Positions 52,444-63,281 of a stretch of 64,000 nt of DNA are shown here, one piece after another; position 1 is the first letter of the stretch; the number at the start of each line of letters is the position of its first letter. The DNA is taken from positions 1 through 64,000 of the forward strand of contig NZ_JALJXP010000018.1 in the NCBI RefSeq assembly GCF_024170165.1, written 5' to 3'. Position numbers and translations under genes: made by a program. The stretch is from Pseudomonas nitroreducens (lineage in GTDB: Bacteria > Pseudomonadota > Gammaproteobacteria > Pseudomonadales > Pseudomonadaceae). The notes under the pieces are model-generated. The model did no database searches. It saw only the letters and a program-made list of their open reading frames with translations, and had not been told where the DNA came from.

Positions 52444-54329
52444 GGTTTGGGCGCCTCCGCCGTGGTCTGCGGTGCGTATTCGGCCTTGAGCTTGCCGGTC
52501 TCGTCGAGCAACCAGGCGTCGGTCACGGCCTTGAGTACGGGGGCAGCAACGCCGGAGCCGGACTCGCCGTTCTCCACCATTACCGCCACGGCGATCTGCG
52601 GGTTGTCTGCCGGCGCGAAGCCGACGAACAAGGCATGGTCGCGGTGGCGCTCGAGCAGCTTGGAGCGGTTGTACTTCTCGCCCTGCTTGATCGCGACGAC
52701 CTGCGCGGTACCGGACTTGCCGGCGATGCGGTAGACGGACGTGGCGCCGACCTTGTGCGCGGTGCCGCGAGCCCCATGGACTACCTGCTGCATACCGTAG
52801 TCCACCAGGTTCCAGTTGTTCGGGTCCTTGAGCTTGATATCCGGCATCGGGTCCTCGTCGACCGGCGGCTTGCCGTCGATGGTCCTGGCCAGGTGCGGAC
52901 GGATCCATTTGCCCTTGTTGGCCAGCAGCGCGGTCATCTGCGCCAGCTGCAGCGGGGTGGCCTGCATGTAGCCTTGGCCGATGCCGAGAATCAGGGTTTC
53001 ACCGGGGAACCAGGCCTGTCGGCGCAGCGCGCGCTTCCACTGGCGCGACGGCATCAGGCCTTCCGCTTCGCCGTACATGTCCAGGGCGACCCGCTGGCCG
53101 AAGCCGAACTCGCTCATGTAGTCGTGCAGGCGGTCGATCCCCAGCTTATGCGCGAGGTCGTAGAAGTAGGTGTCGTTGGAGCGCATGATCGCGGTCTCCA
53201 GGGTCACCCAGCCGTCGCCCATGCGGTTCCAGTTGCGGTACTTGTGGTCGTAGTTCGGCAGTTGGTAATAGCCGGGGTCGAACACTCGGCTGGTGGGCGT
53301 CACGACGCCTGCATCGAGGCCGGCGATGGCCACCGCCGGCTTTACCGTCGAGCCCGGCGGGTACAGGCCGCGTAGCACGCGGTTGTACAACGGGCGGTCC
53401 TCGGAATCGCGCAGCGCCGCATAGTCCTTGAAGCTGATGCCGGTGACGAACAGGTTGGGGTCATAGGCGGGCTGGCTGACCATGGCCAGCACTTCGCCAG
53501 TGGATGGCTGGATCGCCACGATGGCGCCGCGCCGGCCGGCCAGTGCGGTTTCCGCGGCGGCCTGCAGCTTGCTGTCGATGCTCAGCACGATATCGCGGCC
53601 GGAGACCGGCTCGGTGCGCTTGAGCACGCGCAGGACGCGGCCGCGGGCGTTGGTCTCGACTTCCTCGTAGCCCACCGTGCCGTGCAGTGCGTCCTCGTAG
53701 AATTTTTCCACGCCGGTCTTGCCGATGTGGTGGGTGCCCGAATAGGCCACCGGGTCGAGCTTCTTCAGTTCCGCCTCGTTGATCCGCCCGACATAGCCGA
53801 CCGAGTGGGCGAAGTGCTCGCCCAACGGGTAGTGGCGGACGAACTGCGCGGCCACGTCGACGCCGTTGAGGCGATACTGGTTCACCGCGATGCGGGCGAT
53901 CTGCTCCTCGGACAGCTCGAACATGATCGGCACCGGCTCGAACGGCCGGCGCCCCTGTTTCATGCGCTTCTCGAAGATCGCCTTGTCCTCCTCGGTGAGG
54001 CCGAGGATCTCCACCAGGGTCTTGAGCGTGTCCTGCAGGTTCTCGGTGCGCTCGCGGGTGATGGTCAGGCTGAAGCTGGGACGGTTGTCGGCGATGATCA
54101 CCCCGTTGCGGTCGAAGATCAGCCCGCGATTGGGCGGAATCGGCTGCACGTGGACGCGGTTGTTCTCCGACAGCGTCGAGTGATAGTCGTACTGCGTCAC
54201 CTGCAGGTGATACATGCGCGCCACCAGCACCAGCGCGAGCAGGAAGATCGCCACCCCGCCGACGATGACGCGGGCGCGGACCAGACGGGCGTCCTTCTCG
54301 TGGTCCTTGAGCTGTATCGGCTGCGGCAT
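52440..54329 (-). CDS. mrdA: Penicillin-binding protein 2
   Basis: The class B transpeptidase of the elongasome, 629 residues (also called pbpA in pseudomonads). An N-terminal membrane anchor (about 18-40) is followed by the dimerisation domain and the transpeptidase with the nucleophile motif PPGSTVKPAVAIAG, MRSNDTYFYDLA and AGKSGTAQVV. The C-terminal tail ends TTAEAPKP. It heads the rodA-mltB-rlpA part of the wall cluster and lies 15 bp after rlmH. Confidence 0.95.
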   Translation of the reverse strand: MPQPIQLKDHEKDARLVRARVIVGGVAIFLLALVLVARMYHLQVTQYDYHSTLSENNRVHVQPIPPNRGLIFDRNGVIIADNRPSFSLTITRERTENLQDTLKTLVEILGLTEEDKAIFEKRMKQGRRPFEPVPIMFELSEEQIARIAVNQYRLNGVDVAAQFVRHYPLGEHFAHSVGYVGRINEAELKKLDPVAYSGTHHIGKTGVEKFYEDALHGTVGYEEVETNARGRVLRVLKRTEPVSGRDIVLSIDSKLQAAAETALAGRRGAIVAIQPSTGEVLAMVSQPAYDPNLFVTGISFKDYAALRDSEDRPLYNRVLRGLYPPGSTVKPAVAIAGLDAGVVTPTSRVFDPGYYQLPNYDHKYRNWNRMGDGWVTLETAIMRSNDTYFYDLAHKLGIDRLHDYMSEFGFGQRVALDMYGEAEGLMPSRQWKRALRRQAWFPGETLILGIGQGYMQATPLQLAQMTALLANKGKWIRPHLARTIDGKPPVDEDPMPDIKLKDPNNWNLVDYGMQQVVHGARGTAHKVGATSVYRIAGKSGTAQVVAIKQGEKYNRSKLLERHRDHALFVGFAPADNPQIAVAVMVENGESGSGVAAPVLKAVTDAWLLDETGKLKAEYAPQTTAEAPKP

Positions 54330-54344
54330 CGAAAACGGCTACGA

Positions 54345-54812
54345 CTACTTGTGGTAGGGGTGCCCGGACAGAACCGTCCAGGCGCGGTAGATCTGCTCGC
54401 CGACCAGGATCCGCACCAGCGGGTGCGGCAGGGTCAGCGGCGACAGCGACCAGCGCTGCTCGCTGCGCGCGCAGACCTCCGGCGCCAGGCCTTCCGGCCC
54501 GCCGACCATGAGGTTGACGGTGCGCGCGTCGAGGCGCCAGCGGTCGAGTTCCTGCGCCAGCTGGGGGGTGCTCCAGGGCTTGCCTTCGACTTCCAGGGTG
54601 ACGATGCGTTCCCCGGGCTGGACCTTGCTCAGCATGGCCTCGCCTTCCTGGCGGATCAGCCGCGCCACGTCGGCATTCTTGCCACGCGTGTTGAGCGGAA
54701 TTTCCACCAGTTCCAGGGACAGCTCCGAGGGCAGGCGCTTGACGTACTCCGCCCAGCCCTCTTCCACCCAGCGCGGCATGCGCGAGCCGACCGCGATCAG
54801 ACGCAGACGCAC
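54345..54812 (-). CDS. rlmH: 23S rRNA (pseudouridine1915-N3)-methyltransferase
   Basis: A 155-residue SPOUT-fold methyltransferase acting on m3-psi1915 in helix 69 of the 70S ribosome. The SAM-binding knot is [13 protein letters not shown] with the C-terminal [18 protein letters not shown], both highly conserved. The start is GTG 54812, giving the canonical N terminus [13 protein letters not shown]. The longer frame is not supported. It follows rsfS after 7 bp, a constant pairing in bacteria. Confidence 0.94.
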   Translation of the reverse strand: MRLRLIAVGSRMPRWVEEGWAEYVKRLPSELSLELVEIPLNTRGKNADVARLIRQEGEAMLSKVQPGERIVTLEVEGKPWSTPQLAQELDRWRLDARTVNLMVGGPEGLAPEVCARSEQRWSLSPLTLPHPLVRILVGEQIYRAWTVLSGHPYHK

Positions 54813-54819
54813 GACAGGC

Positions 54820-55173
54820 TTACTCGGCGCTGTGTTGTGCGCGGCTCTGCTCGGCGCCCTGCCACAGGCGTTCCAGGTCATAGAACTGGCGGGTAGCCGG
54901 CTGCATGACGTGGACCACGACGTTGGCGAGGTCGATCAGGACCCACTCGCCGCCTTCCTGGCCTTCGCTGCCGATCGGGCGCACGCCCTGCTCCTTGACC
55001 TTTTCCAGGACGTTGTCGGCCAACGACTTGACCTGACGGCTGGAGGCGCCGGTGGCGATGACCATGACGTCGGTGATGCTGGTCTTCTCGCGCACGTCGA
55101 TGACGGTGATGTCCTGCGCCTTGAGATCTTCCAGGGCGGCGATGGTCAGTTCGACCAGTTGTTCGGTTTGCAT
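54820..55173 (-). CDS. rsfS: Ribosomal silencing factor RsfS
   Basis: RsfS binds L14 (uL14) and blocks subunit joining in starvation. The 117-residue protein carries the Iojap-domain phrases [40 protein letters not shown] and [29 protein letters not shown], all typical (the last given as its landmark at about residues 76-104). It lies between nadD and rlmH. Confidence 0.94.
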   Translation of the reverse strand: MQTEQLVELTIAALEDLKAQDITVIDVREKTSITDVMVIATGASSRQVKSLADNVLEKVKEQGVRPIGSEGQEGGEWVLIDLANVVVHVMQPATRQFYDLERLWQGAEQSRAQHSAE

Positions 55174-55192
55174 GTATGACTCTCTAGCTTGA

Positions 55193-57114
<1,922 letters not shown>

Positions 57115-57460
57115 GATCTAACGCGTCTGCGTGAGGGAAATGCGCAAGTATAACGGGACCACGCCCCCAGCGGCCAGCCACAGCAGCCGGCCGGTCGGAG
57201 ACGTGCTTCGCGTAACGCCTCCGCCCGCCATCCCCCGCCCGCCGGTTACATCCGCCGCTCCCCGCCCCTCCCTGCCGCCCGAAGGTTGGGTAAACAAATT
57301 CGTATCCGCTGTTTACCTTGCTCGGGGGCCGTTGCCACTTTTCCTTGGCCATGAATAAAGGGCAACGGACCACGCGGCTAGTTGCCCCCGCCGTGCTCGC
57401 ATGCCAGGGAATCAGGCCAGGGAAGAACAACAAGAGGCGGTCCACCGCCGGAGAACTGCC
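57115..57460. other. Divergent intergenic region proA / hydrolase
   Basis: This 346-bp region separates divergent genes. The only symmetric element I see is GGTAAAC (57289-57295) with GTTTACC (57311-57317), 15 bp apart, which could be a regulator site. The remainder is C-rich leader with no convincing small gene. Confidence 0.45.
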
Positions 57461-58687
57461 ATGCGCTATCGCACCGATTACAGCGCCCAGTCCCTGACCG
57501 CCGCCCCGGCGGTACTGGAACTGGACGGTTGGCAACTGCACTACCAGGCCTTCTCTTCGCAAGAGGATGACCCCCGCCCGCCGGTCCTGCTGCTTGGCGG
57601 CGCGTTCCAGAGCTTCCGCTCCTTCGCCAGCGAGGTCTCGGAGCTGCTCGCCGGGCATCCGGTGATCCTGCTCGACCTGCCCAGCCAGGGCGGCAACCTG
57701 CAACTGGCACCGCAGCTGAGCCTGGAGGACCTGGCCGACCTGATCGCCGCCTTCGCCGAAACCCTGCAACTGCCACCACTGATGCCCATCGGGCTGTCCT
57801 ACGGCTCGGCGCTGGCCGCGCTGTTCGCCGCCCGCCACCCGGCGCGCTGCGGCCGCCTGCTGCTGGCCGGCATCACCGCCTTCGGCCGACCCGGCGCCCG
57901 CGCGCTGCTGGTGGAAGCCCTGGCGCGCCTGGAACTGGGCGAGCAGACGCCTTTCGCCCACGGCGTGCTGACCGGGCTGATCAACCCGCTGCGCCTGGCC
58001 GATACCGGGGTTTCCCCGGTGTTCCGCAAGGCGCTGCTGCGCCAGCTGCAGCGCCTGACCCCGGCGGAAATCGAGCGCTACCGGCAGAACAGCCAGCGCC
58101 TGCTGGCCTTCGGCGGCTTCGACCGCCACCCGCAGTGCCCGACCCTGGTGCTGGCTGGCGAGTACGACCACTTCACCCAGCCCTGGGAGCACGCCGAATT
58201 CGCCCACGCCTGCGCGGACGCCGAGTTCGCGCTGATCCACAACGCCGACCACCTGGCCCAGTTCGAGCGCCGCGAGGCCTGTGCGCGGCTGTACAACCCC
58301 TTCCTGCGCGGCGAACCGCTGCCGCGCAGCGCCGCCGGCAGCACGCGCTTCCAGCGCCAGCAACTGCTGCACCTGGAGCGCCGCTTCGAGGCGCGCCTGG
58401 CGCCAGCCGACACCCGCGCCGTGCTGCGCAATGGCGAGGGTGGCGAATGGCGCTGCGAGCTGGCGGAGCTGGGGTATTTCGGCGGCTTGATCCGCGTCGA
58501 GCTACCGGCCGGCCGGCCGGCGCGCGGCTGGAAGTTGGCTGCCGCCGGCCTGCCGGAACTGGATATCCTGCCGCTGCGCTACAGCGGCGACGGCCTGGCC
58601 TTCATCTTCGCCCACGGCGACCCGCAGGCCAGCGCAGAGCTGGCGGCGATGGTGGTGCCGATGCAGCAGGGGGCCTTCGCAGCCTGA
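57461..58687 (+). CDS. Alpha/beta hydrolase with a possible C-terminal PilZ-like domain
   Basis: A 408-residue protein. The N-terminal alpha/beta hydrolase (about 20-285) has the nucleophile elbow GLSYGSALA (Ser near 111), the acid Asp in LAGEYDHFT and the His in IHNADHLAQFE. The overall arrangement recalls RhlA-like acyltransferases. The C-terminal 110 residues contain RFEAR (an RxxxR motif) and ELAELGYFGGLI, where PilZ domains have DxSxxG, so a degenerate c-di-GMP-type domain is possible but unproven. ATG 57461 has a GCCGGAG box. No partner gene is adjacent. Confidence 0.75.
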   Translation: MRYRTDYSAQSLTAAPAVLELDGWQLHYQAFSSQEDDPRPPVLLLGGAFQSFRSFASEVSELLAGHPVILLDLPSQGGNLQLAPQLSLEDLADLIAAFAETLQLPPLMPIGLSYGSALAALFAARHPARCGRLLLAGITAFGRPGARALLVEALARLELGEQTPFAHGVLTGLINPLRLADTGVSPVFRKALLRQLQRLTPAEIERYRQNSQRLLAFGGFDRHPQCPTLVLAGEYDHFTQPWEHAEFAHACADAEFALIHNADHLAQFERREACARLYNPFLRGEPLPRSAAGSTRFQRQQLLHLERRFEARLAPADTRAVLRNGEGGEWRCELAELGYFGGLIRVELPAGRPARGWKLAAAGLPELDILPLRYSGDGLAFIFAHGDPQASAELAAMVVPMQQGAFAA

Positions 58688-58699
58688 CAAGTAATCCCC

Positions 58700-58791
58700 G
58701 TAGGGCGCATAACGCCTCGGGCGTTATCCGCCAATGGCCGGGTCAACCGCAGAGAAATGGCGGATAAAGCGTTCCGCTTTATGCGCCCTAC
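58700..58791. repeat. Inverted repeat element, AGGGCGCATAA class, copy 2
   Basis: GTAGGGCGCATAA (58700-58712) pairs with TTATGCGCCCTAC (58779-58791). Inside, TTATCCGCCA pairs with TGGCGGATAA. It is the same family as the element at 4161-4244, with a different centre. Confidence 0.75.
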
Positions 58792-58822
58792 GACCTAACC
58801 CTGGCTGCGCGCCCCGTTCTGA

Positions 58823-58984
58823 AGAGAGAGGGCTGGGGTGAGGGGACGCGCTGGCACTGGCGTCAGGTAATGGCACTGTTCGCGAGCAAGCTCGCTCCTA
58901 CAAAAAGCAGCTCCAGCGTATCCGGCAACCTGCAGGACCGAGGGGGACGCCTAGTCCTTGCTCGCGAACCGCCCGGCTCAGAAT
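58823..58984. repeat. Mixed REP remnants
   Basis: A degenerate half of the GGGAGAGGG class (GAGAGGGCTGGGGTGAGGGG, 58826 onward) is followed by a TAGGAGCGAGC-class unit in reverse orientation (about 58879-58902, TCGCGAGCAAGCTCGCTCCT) and a further fragment, CTTGCTCGCGAACCG, near 58957. Three repeat classes thus pile up in the 297-bp gap between convergent genes. Confidence 0.6.
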
Positions 58985-59839
58985 CTAGATACGCGCCTCG
59001 ATCACCCGCACCAGGCTAGGCATCCGCCCCCTGGGCAAGCCCAGCCCCGCACCATCCACCTGCGGATCGAGCACGGCCACCTGCCCGAACCCGCAGCCGC
59101 TGAAGGCCTGCTCGATCTCGGCCGTGCTTCGGTAATGCAGCGGATAGCCGCCACGGGTCAGCCGGCCGATCAGCCCGACACCCCAGCGTATCTGCCGGTA
59201 GCGCGGGTGTTCACGCAGGTCGGGGTACAACTCGGTCAGGTACGTCGCCTCCGGGAACACCCGCAGGGCAGCGGCCAGGCGGCGCCAGAAGCCCTCGATC
59301 ACCGGGCGCTGGAAGTAGTTCACCAGCCCCTCGGTGATTACCGCCACGGGGCGATCCGGGTCCAGTTCGGAGAACAGCGTTGCCAGGCTCTGCTCGCCCT
59401 GTTCGGCGAGGATATCCACGGTCCGCACACGGTGCCTGCCGTCCAGCCAGCCCTGCTCCTGCAGCAGCGCCGACTTGCGCGCAGCCATCGGCGGCAGGTC
59501 GGCCTCGAGATAGGTCAGCTGGGGATAGCGTTCACGGAAGCGCCGGCCACGGGGCGACAGCCCGCAGGCGATCTCCACCACCTGCGTAACGCCACGCAAT
59601 TCGATGGCCTGGGTCAGCCGGGCATCGATCAGCAGGTGACGTTGTAACAGGAAGTCTTCGATATTCAGCCCGAACCCAATCCGCGCGCCCCAGTTGATCG
59701 GCGCCACGCAGCCGTGCACCCAGCGGCCGAAAGCCGTGGCGAAGGCCGGGTCGGCCAGTTGGTGGCGATACCAGACGTAACCGGTGTAGTGCGCGCTGGG
59801 GGTGATGTGGGCGCTGTCGGCCCGGATCCGTTCAGCCAT
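58985..59839 (-). CDS. Class I SAM methyltransferase, leucine-carboxyl/TcmP-like
   Basis: A 284-residue predicted methyltransferase. The SAM site reads VVEIACGLSPRGRRF (about residues 87-101), then the acidic strand YLEADLPPMAARKS and VITEGLVNYFQRP. This pattern belongs to the leucine-carboxyl-methyltransferase / polyketide O-methyltransferase group. The methyl acceptor is unknown. I chose ATG 59839; the frame continues upstream over the divergent mpg gene, which is artefact. Convergent with the hydrolase gene. Confidence 0.82.
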   Translation of the reverse strand: MAERIRADSAHITPSAHYTGYVWYRHQLADPAFATAFGRWVHGCVAPINWGARIGFGLNIEDFLLQRHLLIDARLTQAIELRGVTQVVEIACGLSPRGRRFRERYPQLTYLEADLPPMAARKSALLQEQGWLDGRHRVRTVDILAEQGEQSLATLFSELDPDRPVAVITEGLVNYFQRPVIEGFWRRLAAALRVFPEATYLTELYPDLREHPRYRQIRWGVGLIGRLTRGGYPLHYRSTAEIEQAFSGCGFGQVAVLDPQVDGAGLGLPRGRMPSLVRVIEARI

Positions 59840-59902
59840 GCTTAAGAATCTTGTTGTTATGATCCCCCAGCCTAAGACCGGCCCGAGAACCGCGACAATC
59901 CG

Positions 59903-60622
59903 ATGCCCGCCGAACCCAACCTTAGTTTGCCCTGGTCCGATGCGAACCCGCTGCCGGACGCCTTCTTCGACCGCGACGCACTCACCGTCGCCCGCGAGCT
60001 GCTGGGCAAGGTGATCCGCCACCGGGTCGGCGAGCTGTGGCTGTCGGCGCGGATCATCGAGACCGAGGCCTATTACCTGGACGAGAAAGGCAGCCACGCC
60101 TCGCTGGGCTACACCGAGAAGCGCAAGGCGCTGTTCCTCGATGGCGGCCACATCTACATGTATTACGCCCGCGGCGGCGACTCGCTGAACTTCAGCGCCG
60201 GCGGCGCGGGCAATGCGGTGCTGATCAAATCCGGCTACCCCTGGCTGGACCGCATCTCCGGCGACGCCGCCCTGGCCTGCATGCGCCAGCTCAACCCCGC
60301 CGCCGACGGCAGCGAACGCCCACTGGGCAAACTGTGCTCGGGCCAGACCCTGCTCTGCCGCTCGATGGGCCTGAAGGTGCCGGACTGGGACGCCCAGCGC
60401 TTCGACCCGCAGCGGCTGTTCGTCGACGACATTGATGAGACGCCCTCGCTGGTCATCCAGGCCGCGCGCCTGGGCATTCCCCACGGCCGCGACGAACACC
60501 TGCAATACCGCTTCGTCGATGCCGCCTTCGCCAGTTTCTGCACACGCAACCCTTTGCGTCGCGGACAGGTCGAAGGCCACGACTACCACCTGCTCGGAAC
60601 CCAGGACGCCACCTTCCGATGA
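59903..60622 (+). CDS. mpg: 3-methyladenine DNA glycosylase, AAG family
   Basis: A 239-residue alkyladenine DNA glycosylase that removes alkylated and deaminated purines. Landmarks are LARELLGKVIRHR, the catalytic IETEAYYLDEKGSHASLGYTEKR region (Glu in ETEAY), MYYARGGDSLNFSAG and the C-terminal NPLRRGQVEGHDY. It is of the eukaryotic-like AAG fold, not TagA or AlkA. The stop overlaps the next start (ATGA), so it is co-translated with the DedA-PAP2 gene. Confidence 0.92.
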   Translation: MPAEPNLSLPWSDANPLPDAFFDRDALTVARELLGKVIRHRVGELWLSARIIETEAYYLDEKGSHASLGYTEKRKALFLDGGHIYMYYARGGDSLNFSAGGAGNAVLIKSGYPWLDRISGDAALACMRQLNPAADGSERPLGKLCSGQTLLCRSMGLKVPDWDAQRFDPQRLFVDDIDETPSLVIQAARLGIPHGRDEHLQYRFVDAAFASFCTRNPLRRGQVEGHDYHLLGTQDATFR

Positions 60623-61935
60623 TCGATCTCGCCGCCTTCAACACCTGGATGGCCACCCATCCGCAATGGCTCGCCCTGGTCCTGTTCCTGGTCGCCTTCC
60701 TCGAATGCGCCGCCGTCATCGGCATCATCCTGCCCGGCGTGGTGATGCTCTTCGCCATCGCCGTGCTGGCCGGCAGCGGCGCCCTGGGGCTGGGGGAAAC
60801 CCTGGCGCTGGCGTTCTTCGGCGGCCTGCTCGGCGATCTGTCGTCGTACTGGATCGGCCGCCACTTCCACCAGGATATCCGCCGCCTGCCGGTGCTGCGC
60901 CACCATCCGGAGTGGATGGCCAGCGCCGAAGGCTTCTTCCACCGCTATGGCGTCGCCAGCCTGCTGGTGGGCCGCTTCATCGGCGCGCTAAGGCCGTTCC
61001 TGCCGATGATCGCCGGCATGCTCGACATGCCTTTCGGGCGCTTCCTGGCGGTGTCCGTCATCGCCGCGGCCGGCTGGTCCATCGCCTACCTGGTGCCCGG
61101 CTGGGCCACCGGTGCGGCCATGCGCCTGCCACTGCCGGACGGCTTCTGGCCGGAGGCCGGGGTGGTCGCCGCCTGTATCGCCGCGGTATTCGCCCTGATC
61201 ATCCACGCCGAGCTGCGCAAGGAGCGCAACGCCGCACTGATCGGCGCCATTGGCTGCTTCGTCCTGTTGATCGCCATGCTGATCGGCTGGCCCCATCTGG
61301 ATGCCCTGGACAAGGGCCTGATGGCACTGGTGCAGGAACACCGCCACGCCTGGCTGGACCACGTGATGGTGGCCGTTACCCGCGTCGGCGACTTCCGCAC
61401 CCAGTTCATCGCCGGCGCCCTGCTGGCGGTGTTGCTGGCCACGCTGCGGCTGTGGCGCCATGCGTTCTTCGCCGCTGGCACCATGGTCGGCACCGCGCTG
61501 CTCAATACCACGCTCAAGCACCTGTTCAGCCGCGCACGCCCGGAAGTGATTGCCGACCCGCTGTCCGCCTTCAGCATGCCCAGCGGCCACAGCTCGGCCT
61601 CGTTCGCCTTCTTCCTGGTGCTCGGCGTGCTGGCCAGCAGGGAGAAATCCCCGCGCGTGCGGCTGGCCTGGATGCTGCTGGCGGTGATCCCCGCCGCCAG
61701 CATCGCGATGTCCCGCGTGTACCTGGGCGCGCACTGGCCAAGCGACATCATCGCCGGCGCCCTGCTCGGCGCCTCGGTGTGCGCTGCCAGCCTGTGGATA
61801 AGCCAGCGCCGCAGCGAGCTGCCGGCCCTGGCCCCGCGCATCTGGTGGAGCCTGCTGCCCACCGCCATGGTACTGCTGGCCATCGCCAGCGCCTGGGGCC
61901 TGCACGCGGCGATCCATCGCTACACGCCGCTCTGA
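60619..61935 (+). CDS. DedA-PAP2 fusion membrane protein
   Basis: A 438-residue inner-membrane fusion. Residues about 1-200 are a DedA/SNARE-associated domain (LEGFxD-type helix FLECAAVIGIILPGVV, GRFIGALRPFLPMIAGML). Residues about 230-420 are a PAP2 phosphatase with all three motifs: KHLFSRARPE, PSGHSSASFAF and SRVYLGAHWPSD. DedA proteins flip undecaprenyl phosphate and PAP2 enzymes dephosphorylate its diphosphate, so the fusion could couple both steps of lipid-carrier recycling; that is inference. Confidence 0.9.
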   Translation: MIDLAAFNTWMATHPQWLALVLFLVAFLECAAVIGIILPGVVMLFAIAVLAGSGALGLGETLALAFFGGLLGDLSSYWIGRHFHQDIRRLPVLRHHPEWMASAEGFFHRYGVASLLVGRFIGALRPFLPMIAGMLDMPFGRFLAVSVIAAAGWSIAYLVPGWATGAAMRLPLPDGFWPEAGVVAACIAAVFALIIHAELRKERNAALIGAIGCFVLLIAMLIGWPHLDALDKGLMALVQEHRHAWLDHVMVAVTRVGDFRTQFIAGALLAVLLATLRLWRHAFFAAGTMVGTALLNTTLKHLFSRARPEVIADPLSAFSMPSGHSSASFAFFLVLGVLASREKSPRVRLAWMLLAVIPAASIAMSRVYLGAHWPSDIIAGALLGASVCAASLWISQRRSELPALAPRIWWSLLPTAMVLLAIASAWGLHAAIHRYTPL

Positions 61936-61942
61936 GCGGAAT

Positions 61943-62857
61943 TCAGGACCAGGGGCGCTCGCGCATCAGTTCGGCGCAGCGCAACTGGACGAACTCGCGC
62001 AGCTGGGTCACCGCCCGGCTGAGCTGGGCGCGGTGGGTACAGAACAGGTTCATCGGCGTGGCTTCGCCCAGGTAGTCCGTCAGCGCCACTTCCAGCCGGC
62101 CGGCACGCACGTCAGCCGCGACGTCCAGCCAGGACTTGTAGACCAGCCCCTGCCCCGCCGCGGCCCAGCGCCGCACCACATCGGCATCGTCGCAGAGGCG
62201 GTCGCCGCGCACCGTCACCACGTGCCGCTTGCGGCTGTCGCTGAAACTCCAGCGCTCGTGGGCGCGCCCGCCGAGCATGTAGAGCAGGCAATTGTGCTTC
62301 TGGAGCTCGTCCGGATGCGTCGGTTTGCCATGGCGAGCGAAGTACTCCGGCGCGGCGCAGAGCACGCGGCGGTTGTCCGGAGCCAGCGGCAGCGCCACCA
62401 GGTTCGAATCGCCTGGCAGGCCGAGACGGAAGGCCACATCCACCGGCTGCCGGTAGAGATCAGCCTGGCGGTCGCTGATCAGCAGGCGCAGGTTCATCCG
62501 CGGGTGCAGCGCCTGGAATTCGTCGAGCCAGGGCAGCAGCACGTTGCGACCGAAATCCGAAGGCGCCGAGACCTGGAAGTTGCCGGCGATCTCGCTCTTG
62601 CCGCCGGCCAGCAGTTGGCGGCCGTCGTCCAGGCTCTGCAACGCGGCGCGCGCGTGGGCGAGGTACAACTCGCCCTCGGCGGTCAGGCGCAGGCTGCGGG
62701 TGGAGCGGGCGAACAGGCGCACGTCGAGCTCGCTCTCCAGGCGCTTGAGCGCCGCGCTGGCCACTGCCGGCGACAGCTCCAGCTCGCGGGCGGCCGCCGA
62801 GAGGCTGCCGCGCTCGGCAGTGCGGACGAAGATCTGCAGGTCGTCGAAACGCAGCAT
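61943..62857 (-). CDS. LysR-family transcriptional regulator
   Basis: A 304-residue regulator. The N-terminal winged helix (about 1-60) reads FDDLQIFVRTAERGSLSAAARELELSPAVASAALKRLESELDVRLFARSTR over its length. A periplasmic-binding-like effector domain follows (about 90-295). I chose ATG 62857, which has AAAGGA upstream; TTG 62863 is unlikely. It is divergent from the monooxygenase-fold gene and the oxidoreductase after it, and LysR proteins usually control the divergent unit. Confidence 0.9.
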   Translation of the reverse strand: MLRFDDLQIFVRTAERGSLSAAARELELSPAVASAALKRLESELDVRLFARSTRSLRLTAEGELYLAHARAALQSLDDGRQLLAGGKSEIAGNFQVSAPSDFGRNVLLPWLDEFQALHPRMNLRLLISDRQADLYRQPVDVAFRLGLPGDSNLVALPLAPDNRRVLCAAPEYFARHGKPTHPDELQKHNCLLYMLGGRAHERWSFSDSRKRHVVTVRGDRLCDDADVVRRWAAAGQGLVYKSWLDVAADVRAGRLEVALTDYLGEATPMNLFCTHRAQLSRAVTQLREFVQLRCAELMRERPWS

Positions 62858-62968
62858 TTTCAAAAATCCTTTGAAAGAGACTCTCTACTTACGCGGTTTT
62901 TCTTCCCGGCGAAAGAGAGCAGCATGCCCTCAGCTTTCTCGCCCTGCCCCTTACCTGGAGACACCCGG

Positions 62969-63256
62969 ATGAGCCTGACCCTGATCGCCATCATTCGCGC
63001 CAAGCCCGGCCGCGCCGACAGCCTGCAGGAGCGCCTGCACGGCATGCTCGCGCCGTCGCGCGCCGAGGCCGGCTGCCTGCAGTACGACCTGCACCGCGAC
63101 CTCAAGGACGCCGAACTGATCTACATGATCGAGCAGTGGCGCGATGAGGAAGCCCTGGCCGAGCACGAGGCCAGCCCGCACTTCCAGGCCTTCGTCAAGG
63201 CCGCCCAACCCGACCTGGCGGAACTCGATATCCGCCTGATGAACCGCATCGACTGA
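62969..63256 (+). CDS. Antibiotic biosynthesis monooxygenase (ABM) domain protein
   Basis: A 95-residue dimeric alpha/beta-barrel protein of the ABM / YgiN type: SLTLIAIIRAKPGRADSLQE, AGCLQYDLHRDLKDAELIYMIEQW and HEASPHFQAFVKA. Relatives are quinol monooxygenases or small-molecule-binding proteins. ATG 62969 has GGAG upstream; the longer frame is not supported. It is 25 bp before an oxidoreductase gene, and together they look like a LysR-controlled quinone or electrophile response pair, which is inference. Confidence 0.87.
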   Translation: MSLTLIAIIRAKPGRADSLQERLHGMLAPSRAEAGCLQYDLHRDLKDAELIYMIEQWRDEEALAEHEASPHFQAFVKAAQPDLAELDIRLMNRID

Positions 63257-63281
63257 TCGTTCAAAGCGCAAAGGAATTCCC

